This document shows positions 31,803 through 43,692 of a stretch of DNA of 64,000 nucleotides, in pieces. Position numbers and translations under genes: made by a program. Source of the DNA: Linum tenue (taxonomy: Eukaryota; Streptophyta; Magnoliopsida; Malpighiales; Linaceae). The stretch spans positions 61,636,679 to 61,700,678 of the forward strand of contig CAMGYJ010000004.1 in the NCBI GenBank assembly GCA_946122785.1. Reading direction: 5' to 3'. How positions within the stretch are numbered: position 1 is the first letter of the stretch; the number at the start of each line of letters is the position of its first letter. The notes under the pieces were generated by a model. That model was not told the origin of the DNA. It saw only the letters and a list, made by a program, of their open reading frames with translations, and did not search any database.

Positions 31803-34439
31803 ATGGCCTCTTCTTCGTCTCCAAGACTCTCAGTTCTGCTGAAAGGCTCTTCCTTTCTGCCTGCTCTGCTCCTGCAAAAGGGTTTAGGGTTTTGGCTATT
31901 TTTGCTCTCGGTTCCACCGAGTTCAATGTTTCTTCCCACCGGCCGATTATGCCGCCGTACCCGTTTCTATGCAGTCACCGTTAATCCCGCCTCCACCCCT
32001 TCGTTCCAATCCTCTTGCGCTAGTTCTCGCAATCTCCATTCCTGCTCCTCCGCCCCCCCGGCGATCAGCTCTATCTCCCGCCTTCTGTTCGCCAGTTTCG
32101 TTCATCGCTATGCAACAGCAGCTACTTCTTCCCTTCTGGTTCGGGATCCCAAGTTCGCGAGACATTTCTGCTCAGGAGCGAGCAGCGGCGGGGATGGTGG
32201 TGCCTGGACGGAGGAGATTGAGTATTTGGATGAGTCCGGCAGTGTAATTTATGCCGGGAAAGGGGTGCGGGCAGTGGAACCTGGAATCGACGACCATGTG
32301 ATGATTGGTGGGCTGAAGAAGCCGATCCTCAACGCTTCTGCAGTGGCCAAAATTGTTGAGGTTGCGAAGAGATGGAGATGGGGTCCTGAATTGGAAACCC
32401 AACTGGACAATCTGCAATTCGTGCCGACCATGACCCACGTCATTCAAGCCATGAAACTCATTGATGATCCTGGTGCATTGTTGAGTTTGTTCAAATGGGG
32501 TAAGAGGAAGCCATGGTATGTGCCCAGTGACGAGTGCTATGTCATGTTGTTTGACGGGCTGAATCGAAGCAGAGATTTTGATGCCATTCAGTTGTTGTTT
32601 GATGAGCTGGTTCGAGATTCAAGTGAAGCTCAGGTTCCTTCTTCGTTTGGTGCGCACAATAGGGTAATCCAGCATTTGGCTAAAGCTGAAAAGCTGGAGG
32701 TGTCATTTTATTGTTTCAAGAAAGTTCAGGATTCGGGCTGTAAGATTGATACACAGACATATAACGCTTTGATAACTCTGTTTTTGAACAAGGGTCTGCC
32801 GTACAAAGCATTTGAGATATATGAGAGCATGGAAGCAGCAAATGCTTCTCTCGATAGGTCAACGTATGAGATGATGATACCAAGCTTGGCAAAATCAGGA
32901 AGGCTTGATGCAGCTAATCAGTTGTTTCAACAGATGAAGGAAAGGAAAATTCAACCAAGCTTTGGGATTTTCTCAGCCCTCGTTGATTCCATGGGCAAAG
33001 CAGGGAGGTTGGACACATCCATGAAAATTTACATGGAAATGCAGGGTTTTGGACACAGGCCTTCTGCGACCATGTTTGTCTCATTGATAGAATCATACAC
33101 CAAGTCTGGGAAGCTAGATAGAGCTCTGCGGCTATGGGATGAGATGAAGTTGACGGGTTTCAGGCCTAACTTCGGCTTGTATACATTGATAATTGAGTCC
33201 CATGCAAAGTCCGGGAAGCTGGACATTGCAATGTCCATTTTCAGCGATATGGAAAAAGCTGGGTTTCTACCAACCCCATCAACATATTCCTGTCTTCTGG
33301 AGATGCATGCTGCTTCTGGACAAGTAGATTCTTCCATGAGGCTGTATCACTCAATGACTAGTGCAGGCCTTAGACCAGGTTTGAGCACCTACACTTCCCT
33401 TCTAACCCTTTTAGCCAATAAAAAACTCGTTGATGTGGCGGCCAAAATCTTACTGGAAATGAAAAGTATGGGGTTCTCTGTTGACGTCAGTGCCAGTGAT
33501 GTTCTAATGGTGTACATAAGGGATGGTTCAGTTGACCTTGCTCTGAGGTGGCTGCGTTTCATGGGATCTTCTGGGATTAGAACGAATAACTTCATAATCA
33601 GACAGCTCTTTGAGTCTTGTATGAAGAATGGTTTGTATGAACAGGCCAAGCCACTGATTGAGACTTACATAAACTCTGCTGCTAAAGTGGATCTAATCCT
33701 TTATACTTCTATACTAGCCCATCTTGTTCGGTGCCAAGATGAGCATAAGGAGAGGCATCTTATGTCAATTTTGGGCAGTACGAGGCACAGGGCCCATGAG
33801 TTTATGTGTGGGCTGTTCACCGGCCCTGAACAGAGGAAACAACCAGTGCTGTCCTTTGTCAGGGAGTTCTTTCAAGGAATAGACTATGAGTTGGAGGAAG
33901 GAGCGGCGAGGTACTATGTGAATGTTCTGCTCAATTACTTGGTCCTGATGGGACAGATTAACCGAGCGAGATGTGTTTGGAAAGTGGCTTATGAGAACAA
34001 GTTGTTTCCAAAGGCCATTGTGTTTGATCAGCACATCGCTTGGTCACTGGATGTGAGGAACCTCTCAGTGGGGGCCGCTCTGATAGCAGTTGTGCACACA
34101 CTCCATAGGTTCAGGAAGCGGATGCTGTACTATGGGGTGATACCGCGACGCATCAAATTGGTCACGGGGCCGACTCTGAAGATTGTGGTGGCTCAGATGC
34201 TGAGTGGGTTGGAGTCACCCTTTGAGGTGAGTAAGGTGGTACTAAGAGCGCCAGGGGATGGGGTGATGGAGTGGTTTAAGAAGCCCATTGTACAGCAGTT
34301 TCTGGTGAATGAGATTCCGTCAAGGGCTGACATACTCATGCACAAACTCAACATACTATTCCCTAGTTCTGCGCCTGAGATCAGATCACTCTCCCCTCCC
34401 AAGCCACTTATGTCTGTGGGTGCGAACAGGGCTATGTAA
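31803..34439 (+). CDS. EMB2217: pentatricopeptide repeat protein, EMB2217 (At1g79490)-like
   Basis: An intronless gene of 878 aa for an RNA-binding PPR protein, probably mitochondrial. The N-terminus is Ser/Arg-rich with few acidic residues. A second in-frame ATG at 31926 (MFLPTGRLCRRTRFY) gives a better presequence and may be the true start. P-type PPR motifs run in tandem from about residue 318 to 585, e.g. TYNALITLFLNKGLPYKAF, TYEMMIPSLAKSGRLDAA, ALVDSMGKAGRLDTSMK, SLIESYTKSGKLDRALR, LIIESHAKSGKLDIAM and TYSCLLEMHAASGQVDSS. No E, DYW or SMR extension follows. Instead there is a conserved C-terminal region ending VMEWFKKPIVQQFLVNEIP and PSRADILMHKLNILFPSS, which matches my recollection of Arabidopsis EMB2217, an embryo-lethal gene. 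Confidence 0.88.
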   Translation: MASSSSPRLSVLLKGSSFLPALLLQKGLGFWLFLLSVPPSSMFLPTGRLCRRTRFYAVTVNPASTPSFQSSCASSRNLHSCSSAPPAISSISRLLFASFVHRYATAATSSLLVRDPKFARHFCSGASSGGDGGAWTEEIEYLDESGSVIYAGKGVRAVEPGIDDHVMIGGLKKPILNASAVAKIVEVAKRWRWGPELETQLDNLQFVPTMTHVIQAMKLIDDPGALLSLFKWGKRKPWYVPSDECYVMLFDGLNRSRDFDAIQLLFDELVRDSSEAQVPSSFGAHNRVIQHLAKAEKLEVSFYCFKKVQDSGCKIDTQTYNALITLFLNKGLPYKAFEIYESMEAANASLDRSTYEMMIPSLAKSGRLDAANQLFQQMKERKIQPSFGIFSALVDSMGKAGRLDTSMKIYMEMQGFGHRPSATMFVSLIESYTKSGKLDRALRLWDEMKLTGFRPNFGLYTLIIESHAKSGKLDIAMSIFSDMEKAGFLPTPSTYSCLLEMHAASGQVDSSMRLYHSMTSAGLRPGLSTYTSLLTLLANKKLVDVAAKILLEMKSMGFSVDVSASDVLMVYIRDGSVDLALRWLRFMGSSGIRTNNFIIRQLFESCMKNGLYEQAKPLIETYINSAAKVDLILYTSILAHLVRCQDEHKERHLMSILGSTRHRAHEFMCGLFTGPEQRKQPVLSFVREFFQGIDYELEEGAARYYVNVLLNYLVLMGQINRARCVWKVAYENKLFPKAIVFDQHIAWSLDVRNLSVGAALIAVVHTLHRFRKRMLYYGVIPRRIKLVTGPTLKIVVAQMLSGLESPFEVSKVVLRAPGDGVMEWFKKPIVQQFLVNEIPSRADILMHKLNILFPSSAPEIRSLSPPKPLMSVGANRAM

Positions 34440-35109
34440 AAGGTAATGATCAAGTCTATTTTAGCTTTTCTGGAAAAAGTTACCTTTTTAAAAGTAGAAG
34501 TAGAAGTTTGAGGGAAGTGTTTCGTAAGGTTTTATGAAATGTAGATTTAATGGGAAATGAGTTAGTTTTTAGTAATATAAATGGATATTGATGGGATGAT
34601 AGTACATTCCTGCTCAGGTGCTCACTCATGTCAGATTGCTATGTGTTACCCTGTTGCAGCCAAGGAAAGTTGTTTCAAGAACACAACAGGACTGTGGTAA
34701 CTTTTCGAACGGTGGGTTTGCTGCTTTGCCTACTTACATACGTTGAATCTGCAATGACAGCACTGTGATTAAGCAGCTAGTCAGTGAGCTAAGCTCATCA
34801 GGATCATGAATCCAGCTCGTGCAAAAACGTGCTGATTTAGGATAATACCCTAACGTAAAGAAGACTTCTTCATACAGTCTCAATGAGGATCATTATGTGG
34901 ATGTTTGCTGGAACTCCGCTGGTGCATATGTATCAAATCACAGGGTGATTGAAAAGTTAGGCAAGCGACCATATGATAGGGTGAGGTCGGCAATGCAGTT
35001 TGTGGTCTCCATGGAACTCCAAGGTGGTGATGTTACGTTGACCAGGTGGGAGAAAGACCAACTGATTTATCTGATGGAACTAGAGATGACAGAGAGGGCT
35101 TAAGGGAAG
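34440..35109. other. PPR 3' flank and unassigned open stretch
   Basis: After the PPR stop comes AT-rich 3' UTR-like sequence. An open stretch at 34897-35103 (68 codons) contains RSAMQFVVSMELQ and LTRWEKDQLIYLMELEM. I do not recognise it; it may belong to the degraded LINE that follows. Confidence 0.35.
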
Positions 35110-35666
35110 GGTACAGTTTGGAGGGAAAAAATGATTTCTCCAACTGGATTCCCCATATGTGCTATTCGAAGTTAGAGATGAATCAAGAGAACACTTGTTC
35201 TTTAGCTGTGAATTTCAAAGAAGTTTCGTCCAGTCTGTTTGTTCAAATTGCTGACATTGCAATTAGGGTTGAGTGGCTTGAAAATCTGGCAGCTCCGTAT
35301 GCTTTGGCGAATCAAGTTAGTGCTAGAGGAAGAATTTCGAGAGCTGTATGGTGTGCTTTGGTCTCTACTTTGTCGAAAGAGCATTGTTGCATGGTGCATG
35401 AAAAAGCTCGGAGATGTGGTGCAGCTCTCATCATCACCTTCAGGGTTGACATCTGTCTGCATCTATGGGGTAAACCTGGTATGGAGAGTGAATTACAGGA
35501 ATTTCAACTCTTACTTCATAGGCTCTGTTTGCTGCTCTACTGCTGCTTCTATTTTGGGGGAGTAGTCTAAGTTTAGACGAATGTAGTAAGACTATGTTTT
35601 TATGGTTTCCTGGCAGCATTTACAACTTACAAGCTTGAGCTATCGTAAAAAAAAAAAAAAAAAAAC
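35110..35666 (+). mobile_element. degraded LINE 3' end (zf-RVT remnant and poly-A)
   Basis: Across two frames the plus strand shows a plant LINE C-terminal pattern: RVEWLENLAAPYALAN and RAVWCALVSTLSKEHC...VHEKARRCGAAL, near the usual position of the zf-RVT helices, followed by ~80 bp of 3' UTR and a 19-bp A-run at 35648-35666. Frameshifts prevent a continuous frame. Confidence 0.45.
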
Positions 35667-36763
35667 CAGTTTGAGCTAATAGAATTCAACGAATTGATCG
35701 AAAAAGTTTAAGAGTAGCATTGACAAGTTCGTTTCCCTTGTTGAGGCCGTGTATGAATTTAGTAAAGAGTGGTAAAGAATGGGAACGAATTGCTCTCTGC
35801 AAATCTGTGTAAAAGAAGTCCATTTGAGTTGTCATAAATTCTTTTCTTTTGAATGAAGCTTTGGGAAATTGGATTGATTGACAGGGAAATCATGAAATGT
35901 GCCAGAAAAGAACTTTATAATAGATGTACGTTTTGGGTTCTTTTTTGTTCTCTTCCAGCACAATGAGTGCCTTTTCTACTAAATCTTATTTCCCAACAGC
36001 ACACAGCGATGCAAAAAAGGGCGTGATTCATTCACGCTGCTTGTAGCAGCAATCTAGGGCTGCTAGAAAGTAGTTTTGATATTTTACTTTGCAATTCATA
36101 ATCAAGCAACAAAGGACAGCAGCTGACATGGTCTTGTCAATTCGCGGTGGAAAAGCCTCCGCTGCTGCGTTGGTGCCTACCTATATCCTCGGATTGCAGC
36201 TGTTATTAGTTCCCACAGTGTGAACGAGAACACTGGCTGCGACGGAGATATGACGATTCTTTTTACAGTTCGAAGAGGACTGAAGGTAGCATGCTGCTGG
36301 GGGCAGGCTTACAGGGAAGAGCATCTCCCTGATGGCCACAGACACTAAGGCCCCATGGCGGATCTTCTTAAGCAAGAAAAAAGAATGTTCATAAAGCTGT
36401 CCATTTTCCAAAATAGAGCTTAATTCCACCAGTTAGCCGCAATAGTTGCCAAACTAAAGACCCTTCTCTTTTCGGTCTCCTACTTCTTATCATTGTCTTC
36501 TCTCTGTCCTCTAAAAAATCATTCTTTCATTTGTTCCCTTCTGCCATTCTGTTTTCATATATATAGTAGAGTTCCCACAATCTCTCTTCATCCTCAACCC
36601 ACCAATCATTGATCATCTTCCTGTGTTTCCTCTGATTTAAGTTTTCCTTCCTCTGAAAATTTAAAGTAGTTCAAACAGCAAGTTCTTTGGAAGAAGGCAA
36701 TCCAGGAGCTATCTGCTGCTTTCTTTTCAATCGAATAGCTATAGCCCGGAAAGGGAAGACATA
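35667..36763. other. promoter and 5' UTR region of the H+-ATPase gene
   Basis: No coding gene is seen. The last ~300 bp is CT-rich and contains a TATA box and a ~200-bp leader before the H+-ATPase ATG. Confidence 0.5.
36558..36565 (+). promoter_or_regulatory. TATA box of the H+-ATPase gene
   Basis: TATATATA lies 198 bp before the ATG and is followed by a CT-rich leader (CTCTCTTCATCC), the usual layout of plant housekeeping promoters. Confidence 0.55.
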
Positions 36764-39700
36764 ATGGGTGTCCAGTCACTTGATGCAGTTATGAAAGAAT
36801 CGGTCGATCTGGTACGTGAATGAACAAGATCTGCTAACTTACTTTGTACAATGTACAATAATCGCTTTCTTTTCGCCCGTCTATGTATTTGGCTGACCTT
36901 TTGATCCTTCGACAGGAAAATGCACCAATGGAAGAAGTCTTTGAGCATCTCAAATGCACAAGAGAAGGTCTGAGCTCTGACGAAGTTCAAGAGCGGTTGG
37001 AGCTGTTTGGATATAACAAGCTTGAAGAGAAGACTGAAAACAAATTCCTCAAGTTCTTGGGGTTTATGTGGAATCCTCTTTCATGGGTCATGGAAGCTGC
37101 CGCTCTCATGGCCATTACTCTTGCCCATGGAGGGGTATGTCTTTCAAAGTTCCTTTCTTTTTCCCTTTGCTGAACATGTTCTTGACAGACAGAGAAATTT
37201 TGATCGAGGGAATTTGTAATCTGGGTAAATGCAGGGGAAGAGTGCAGATTACCATGATTTCGTTGGCATCATAGTGCTGCTCATAATCAACTCCACTATC
37301 AGTTTCATAGAGGAAAACAACGCTGGTAATGCAGCTGCTGCTCTCATGGCTCGGCTGGCGCCAAAGGCCAAGGTCCTTCGAAATGGTAGATGGAGTGAGG
37401 AAGATGCTGCTGTTTTGGTGCCTGGAGACATTGTCAGCATCAAGCTTGGTGATATCATTCCTGCTGACGCCCGCCTTCTCGAAGGAGATCCCTTAAAGAT
37501 TGATCAGGTTAGTTTTGTTTGCAATTGTCTAGAGCTCAAGAAATTTGCGTGCTTCCTAAGCAATCTTGTTTTGGGAACACATGTGGCAAAATCTTACAGG
37601 CTGCTTTGACTGGAGAGTCTCTACCTGTGACCAAAAGTCCTGGAGATGGAGTATACTCTGGCTCAACCTGCAAGCAAGGCGAAATAGAAGGTGTAGTGAT
37701 TGCTACTGGAGTTCACACATTCTTCGGGAAAGCAGCTCATCTTGTTGACAGCACAAACAATGTTGGCCATTTCCAAAAGGTTCGTTTTGGCTTTTGGAAG
37801 TATAAAATTAGGAAGGAAACCCGTTTTATGTTTGCCTAGATCACTAATCGAGTTGGTACCACTGCACATGATTCAGGTTTTGACAGCAATTGGAAACTTC
37901 TGCATTTGCTCAATTGCTGTTGGTATGGTGATCGAAATCGTGGTGATTTATGGCCTACAAAAGAGAGCGTACCGAGTTGGGATTGATAATCTACTAGTTC
38001 TCCTAATCGGTGGGATCCCAATTGCCATGCCAACCGTTCTTTCAGTCACTATGGCCATCGGATCACATCGCCTGTCTCAGCAGGTAATGGCCAGTTCATC
38101 TTCGGCACTAATATTTAGTCGCAATAAGTGCAAAACTTGGGTGATTTACAGTGAGCTTGGAAATTGTTCCACAGGGTGCCATAACGAAAAGAATGACAGC
38201 TATTGAAGAAATGGCAGGAATGGATGTTCTTTGCAGTGACAAAACAGGCACATTGACACTCAACAAACTAACAGTGGACAAAACTATGGTTGAGGTAAGT
38301 GAATGGAATGCTCTTCTCGATACCTGACCTGGATTGCAGAGTAGCTAATAGCCTGCCTTCATGATCATTAGGTTTTCGCCAGGGGTGTTGACAAGGATTT
38401 GGTCGTGCTGATGGCTGCCAGAGCATCAAGGCTTGAGAACCAAGACGCCATTGATACTGCAATTGTTAACATGTTAGGAGACCCTAAGGAGGTACTCTCT
38501 TTTTTCCACCTGAACATATCATCTCTCCTTCAGAATGGAAATTTCTAGTTTTTCACTTTACAAATTACAATGGCTTACCTTTTGAAGGCACGAGCCGGCA
38601 TTAGAGAAATTCACTTCCTCCCCTTTAACCCAACTGACAAGAGGACTGCCCTCACATACTTGGACGGCGAAGGTAAAATGCACAGAGTCAGCAAAGGTGC
38701 ACCAGAACAGGTACAGAATCAGAACTTCGATATTACACGAAGAAGTATTCGCTTTCACTCTATTAAGAAATTTGACCTCTTCTTGGTGTTACATTCAGAT
38801 TCTCAACCTGGCACATAACAAAAAAGAAATCGCAAACAAGGTCCATTCAATCATTGACAAATTTGCAGAACGCGGATTAAGATCTCTTGGAGTTGCTCGC
38901 CAGGTGAACTTCTGATGTGTAGCATCATCACTCGTGACTCATATTATACAAGGCTCCATTTCAATGCCAGCCATCATTCTGAAACACTGAAAAAAACTCT
39001 TTTTCTTTCCCATTTCAGCAAGTTCCAGATGGGAATAAGGACAGCGCCGGAGGACCGTGGGAATTTGTTGGCCTTCTCCCCCTCTTCGACCCTCCTCGCC
39101 ACGACAGTGCTGAAACAATCAGGAGAGCTTTGGATTTAGGTGTCAGTGTTAAGATGATTACAGGTGATCAGCTTGCCATTGGCAAGGAGACAGGAAGAAG
39201 GCTTGGAATGGGAACAAATATGTACCCATCTTCGTCCCTGCTTACGGAGGGTGGAAACGAAGCAACTGGGTCTCTTCCCATCGATGAGCTCATTGAGAAA
39301 GCTGATGGCTTTGCCGGAGTGTTCCCTGGTAACAAAACAACATCCAACCCCTTTTCGTTTCCATTTCAAGGTCTGTGATCCCAACAATTCCGTGAGACAC
39401 CTTTTGACATTATATGGCAGAACATAAGTACGAGATTGTGAGGAGACTTCAAGGCAGAAAGCACATTTGTGGAATGACTGGAGATGGAGTGAATGATGCC
39501 CCTGCCTTGAAGAAAGCAGACATTGGTATTGCAGTGGCGGATTCAACTGATGCTGCGAGAGGTGCTTCTGATATTGTCTTGACAGAGCCTGGTCTTAGTG
39601 TCATCATCAGCGCTGTGCTGACCAGCCGATCCATCTTCCAGAGAATGAAGAATTACACTGTAAGTAAACCCCTCCCTGTGATGGCATTGTACAACTTCAA

Positions 39701-41108
39701 AAACAAATATTAACACCGTCCTACTTTCGTGGTATGCGCTTTCTTGCTTCCAGATTTATGCTGTGTCCATCACCATCCGTATCGTCTTTGGATTCTTGAT
39801 GCTGACTTGCTTCTGGAAGTTCGACTTCCCACCTTTCATGGTCCTAGTCATAGCCATTCTCAACGATGGTCAGCTTCCTTTCATTTCCCACTTCCTTGTT
39901 CTTTGAATTGCAGCATATAAAAGCTGTTACCTTAGTTGCTACAAGTTTTGAAGCGGGTTTTCTGTTTCGGGTTGCAGGAACAATCATGACCATATCCAAG
40001 GACAGAGTAAAGCCATCACCCGTACCTGATAGCTGGAGGTTGAGTGAGATTTTCGCCACTGGCGTCGTCCTTGGTGGCTACTTAGCACTCATGACCGTCG
40101 CCTTCTTCTGGCTGGCTTACGAGACCAACTTCTTCACAGTAAGAACAAAACAATCTGTGCTTTTTCCTCTCATGATCATCCACTAGAAGATTGAATGAAC
40201 CATTTCCCCTCTCTTCTCTTCCACCCTTCAACAGAAATACTTCCACGTAACGAGCTTCCAGCAGGACGACTACGACCTTACAAACAAAGCAGTTGCTGAT
40301 CAACTCAACCAGCAATTAGCCTCAGCATTGTATCTCCAGATTAGCACCATCAGCCAAGCTTTGATCTTTGTCACCCGCTCCAGGGGATGGTCTTTCCAGG
40401 AACGCCCCGGCTTCCTGCTCGTCTTCGCCTTCCTAGTCGCCCAACTGGTAAAATCTCAAAAAATCCACTTGCTCTTCCAATGTCACACTTAACAATCACA
40501 ACACAATAACTCAAAACTCTCCCGAGTTGTTGCAGATTGCAACCGTGATCTCTGCAGAAGCAAACTGGAAATTCGCTGGAATCCGAAGCATTGGATGGAA
40601 GTGGACTGGAGCCATATGGGCTTTCAACGCCGTCACTTACGTGCTCCTCGATCCCATCAAATTCATCGTCATGTACGCTCTCAGCGGCAGAGCTTGGGGA
40701 CTGGTTGTGGACAAAAGGGTAATATTAGTAATGATGAAATGACATTTCCTAACCCAATTCAACTAACTGCTTCAGAATCAATGAAAAATTTTAACTGACA
40801 TTTTCGCTTTGGCAAACTTCTTTCTGCAGACTGCGTTCACCAACAAGAAGGACTTCGGGAGGGAAGAGAGGGAAGCGGCATGGGCGACGGAGCAAAGGAC
40901 TCTTCATGGCCTGCAGAGCGATTCCGACATGAAAATCTTCTCGGACAAGAGCACTTACAGAGAGATCAGTCTCATGGCTGAGGAAGCCAGGAAACGTGCT
41001 GAGATCGCGAGGATGAGGGAGCTTCACACGCTCAAAGGAAGAGTGGAGTCGTTTGCCAAGCTGAAGGGCTACGATATCGACTCCATGAACCAGCACTACA
41101 CTCTTTGA
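36764..41108 (+). CDS. plasma-membrane H+-ATPase (P3A type, AHA4/AHA11-like)
   Basis: A proton pump of about 964 aa that exports H+ at the cost of ATP and energises the plasma membrane. Sixteen exons, by my splice reading: 36764-36811, 36916-37134, 37235-37507, 37600-37779, 37877-38083, 38175-38294, 38372-38491, 38588-38710, 38799-38903, 39019-39328, 39421-39659, 39754-39868, 39978-40138, 40235-40447, 40536-40718 and 40830-41108. All junctions keep frame. Signatures: [10 protein letters not shown] (actuator), [10 protein letters not shown] (M4), phosphorylated Asp331 in [15 protein letters not shown] (nucleotide binding), [34 protein letters not shown] and [14 protein letters not shown]. The C-terminal autoinhibitory region is full length, with RTLHGLQ and [14 protein letters not shown]. 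It ends HYTL rather than the usual YTV. N-terminal and central sequence look closest to the AHA4/AHA11 group. Confidence 0.96.
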
Positions 41109-42419
41109 AGAACTGGAAAAAGCGCAGAGATGTTCGACGTCATTCGTCAACTCTACATTATCCCCATCAACTGTTGTCTTCGAAATTCAATTTATCTTTA
41201 CTTTTATTTTGTTCTCGAATATATGTATGTCGTCTTAATCTTAACTTCGCATTTGTGTACCAGCAGAATTAAATAAATCCAAATTATTTATTTACTATTG
41301 AGAAGATGCTTATGAATTATGATTAACTAGATTTGGGCCCGCCCGTTGGTCGGATGAATTTCATCAGAATTGTAGTAATTATTCGGAATGGGACATGTTT
41401 TATTTCATACCATACGAATTTCAAATCATTTCATTACTGAGAATATAATGCTCGTATAATTTTTACTATGCTAACCAGATTTATTGACTAAAATCCTGAC
41501 TAAAAGTAAAAAACAAAAGCCATCCAAGAAAATCGATTCCTAAAAATTTAGTGAGCCCACACTATTTTCTCTAGCTATAAAAAATTAGTACAAATTTAAT
41601 TTTGAATCTCATTTGGTCTCTCAGCCTCCGCCCTCTAAAGCACCAACATCTGCACCAATTACATGAATTTGCTTTCCTTAACGAAATCTTTATCTTCAAA
41701 ATATGTTGTTCCTTCTCTTTTTCTTTTATTTCTCATTGGAACCCAATCTTTAATAGTAAAATATTTGAAAACACTAAATATTACATGCAATATAAATTAC
41801 TGTCTCATGAACATTTAATGAAATTTGTTCCTTCTCAGATAATCAACCCATGGATCAACACAAATTTTATAATGTATGATGAAAACTTAATGAATAACCT
41901 TTAGGGTTGACTACTCTCCAATAGATATGTTCCTGTTTTTTCTTAATACTTGCATATTTTATTGCCCAATTTGTAAGTTATGAATCAATCAGCAAGGTGA
42001 GACCCATTTTTCTAATAATACAACGAAAAATTTATGGGGATATGATTAGGAATCGCTGCATAGATCGGATACCATTATAAAAGATATGATAGTTCATGAA
42101 TCCTGTTGTACATGATGCTAGAATAACATTTTATTAATATAATTTTATTAATATAATTAATTTGATTTTTTGTTAAAATTTTATAATTTCAATTAGAAAA
42201 AACTAAAGATGATTAATCAAATAGTAATAAGGAGTCGTTATGCACCTTGAATTATACACCTAATCTGTTAATAAACTAACAATAAGCTAAATTACCTCAA
42301 TGGATACTATAAAACCATATGCTAATAATAGTTTTAACAAATATATATATAGAGGAATATGTTTCATACCATTGGTTGTTTCATTTTAAAAAAAAAAGAG
42401 AATATATTTATAGTATAAA

Positions 42420-42640
42420 TTAAACTTGTACCTTTAACGTTATAGTCAAATTTAGTTTGTGTTTATGCATTTTCGTACAAATTTCTTTTAGTACAAACTG
42501 AACTTGTACCATTGATGTTATGATACAAATTTAGTTTGTACCAATATCTTTTTAGACAAATTCATTTACGATACAACCCAAATTACTTTGTGATACAAAG
42601 TGAACTTATCCTTCACCGTTATAACACAAATTAAAATTGT
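42420..42640. repeat. cluster of short inverted AAATT(C/T)AGTTTGTA motifs
   Basis: Repeated words such as ATACAAATTTAGTTTGTACC and TACAAACTGAACTTGTACC alternate in both orientations. The same family occurs at 27640-27770. Confidence 0.5.
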
Positions 42641-42685
42641 ATATGCAAAAATCAATACTTTCAAGTATAGTAAATAAGTTCATAT

Positions 42686-42846
42686 ATAACATAGCATGTT
42701 AATTAAAAGGGATGTCCTTTTTTAGTTGGAGTCCGGATTAGTTTTTAATAAATAAGTGAACATATTAATCCCGGACCAAAGAATCTCTCATATATTAACG
42801 TAACATGTTAATTAAAACTTAAAAGTGATGTCCTTTTTTGGTTGGA
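42686..42846 (+). repeat. ~50-bp direct repeat
   Basis: The words ATGTTAATTAAAA...GATGTCCTTTTTT..GTTGGA occur at 42686-42732 and again, with a small insertion, at 42794-42846. Confidence 0.6.
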
Positions 42847-43692
42847 CCCAATAATTGATGGGCTAATTATTCTAAAAAATAATGGGTTGATCAGTGACAC
42901 TATCGAGTGAATTAGAGGGAAATCGACACTATTATTAAAAGGAGGGCGAGAGTACAGAGGCATTTGTAGATACAAATACCAGAGTTGGGCCCAGCTTAGG
43001 GGAAATCAACACCAGCTGACAAGCCCAAGTAGGTAGGATAGCTGGCCCATTTAGTTCCCGCCACGCAAATCTAATACTTCATCCCTCAGTCAGAGAGATT
43101 GCAGTACTGCACGCTTCTCCCACAACGGGTCTCACTCTTAATTTGATGGTCGATTCATTCGACGAACAGCGGGATTAGCTATGGATGAATACTCAATTCG
43201 GCGGTTGCGGCACCGGCACTGGCGACGGCGAGCTCCCCGGAAGTCAGGTCGCCAGTTCTATTAACTTTCACGGAAAAGGCCCGCAATCGGTGGCTCCTCT
43301 CTATTGGAATCGCGTTCTCACTTTCTGTTCCCGAAAAATCATAACCCTAAATTTGAATTGCCGTCTCCCGTCTCACCGGAACCTTTATGGCCCTCAAAGG
43401 AGTCCATCTCGGGCCAGTTTCCTGCAATTCAGCGCTGAAGGTCAGCTGTCACATCTACTTACCAGTCCGCCGTAGTCCATGGTGGTGTAAAAGTCATCGC
43501 CACATGGGGGTTGACTAAAAGGTCTCCCGTTGAAATTCGTTTCTCGTCCGTTTATTTTATGGTAAGAAAGAATGGCCAGCATCGAGTAGCAAAGTCCTCG
43601 ATGTAATCAGCCTTCGTTATAACGTGTTATTTTCGTATGGCTTCTAATGAAGGATGGGTTGCCTGTTGTTCCCTTTGGGAAGGAAACTGATC

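Larger units (their letters stand above)
41109..43692. other. intergenic with short repeats
   Basis: About 2.6 kb, AT-rich to 42900. It holds the TTCAGTTT/AAACTGAA word cluster (42420-42640) and a direct repeat (42686-42846). A GC-richer block at 43080-43500 has open frames but no recognisable protein, and the last ~150 bp is the presumed promoter of receptor-kinase gene B. Confidence 0.5.

Noticed and set aside
43185..43475. 96-codon plus-strand frame in a GC-rich patch before gene B
   Set aside because: No domain or splice evidence. I cannot tell it from chance or from a decayed first exon.
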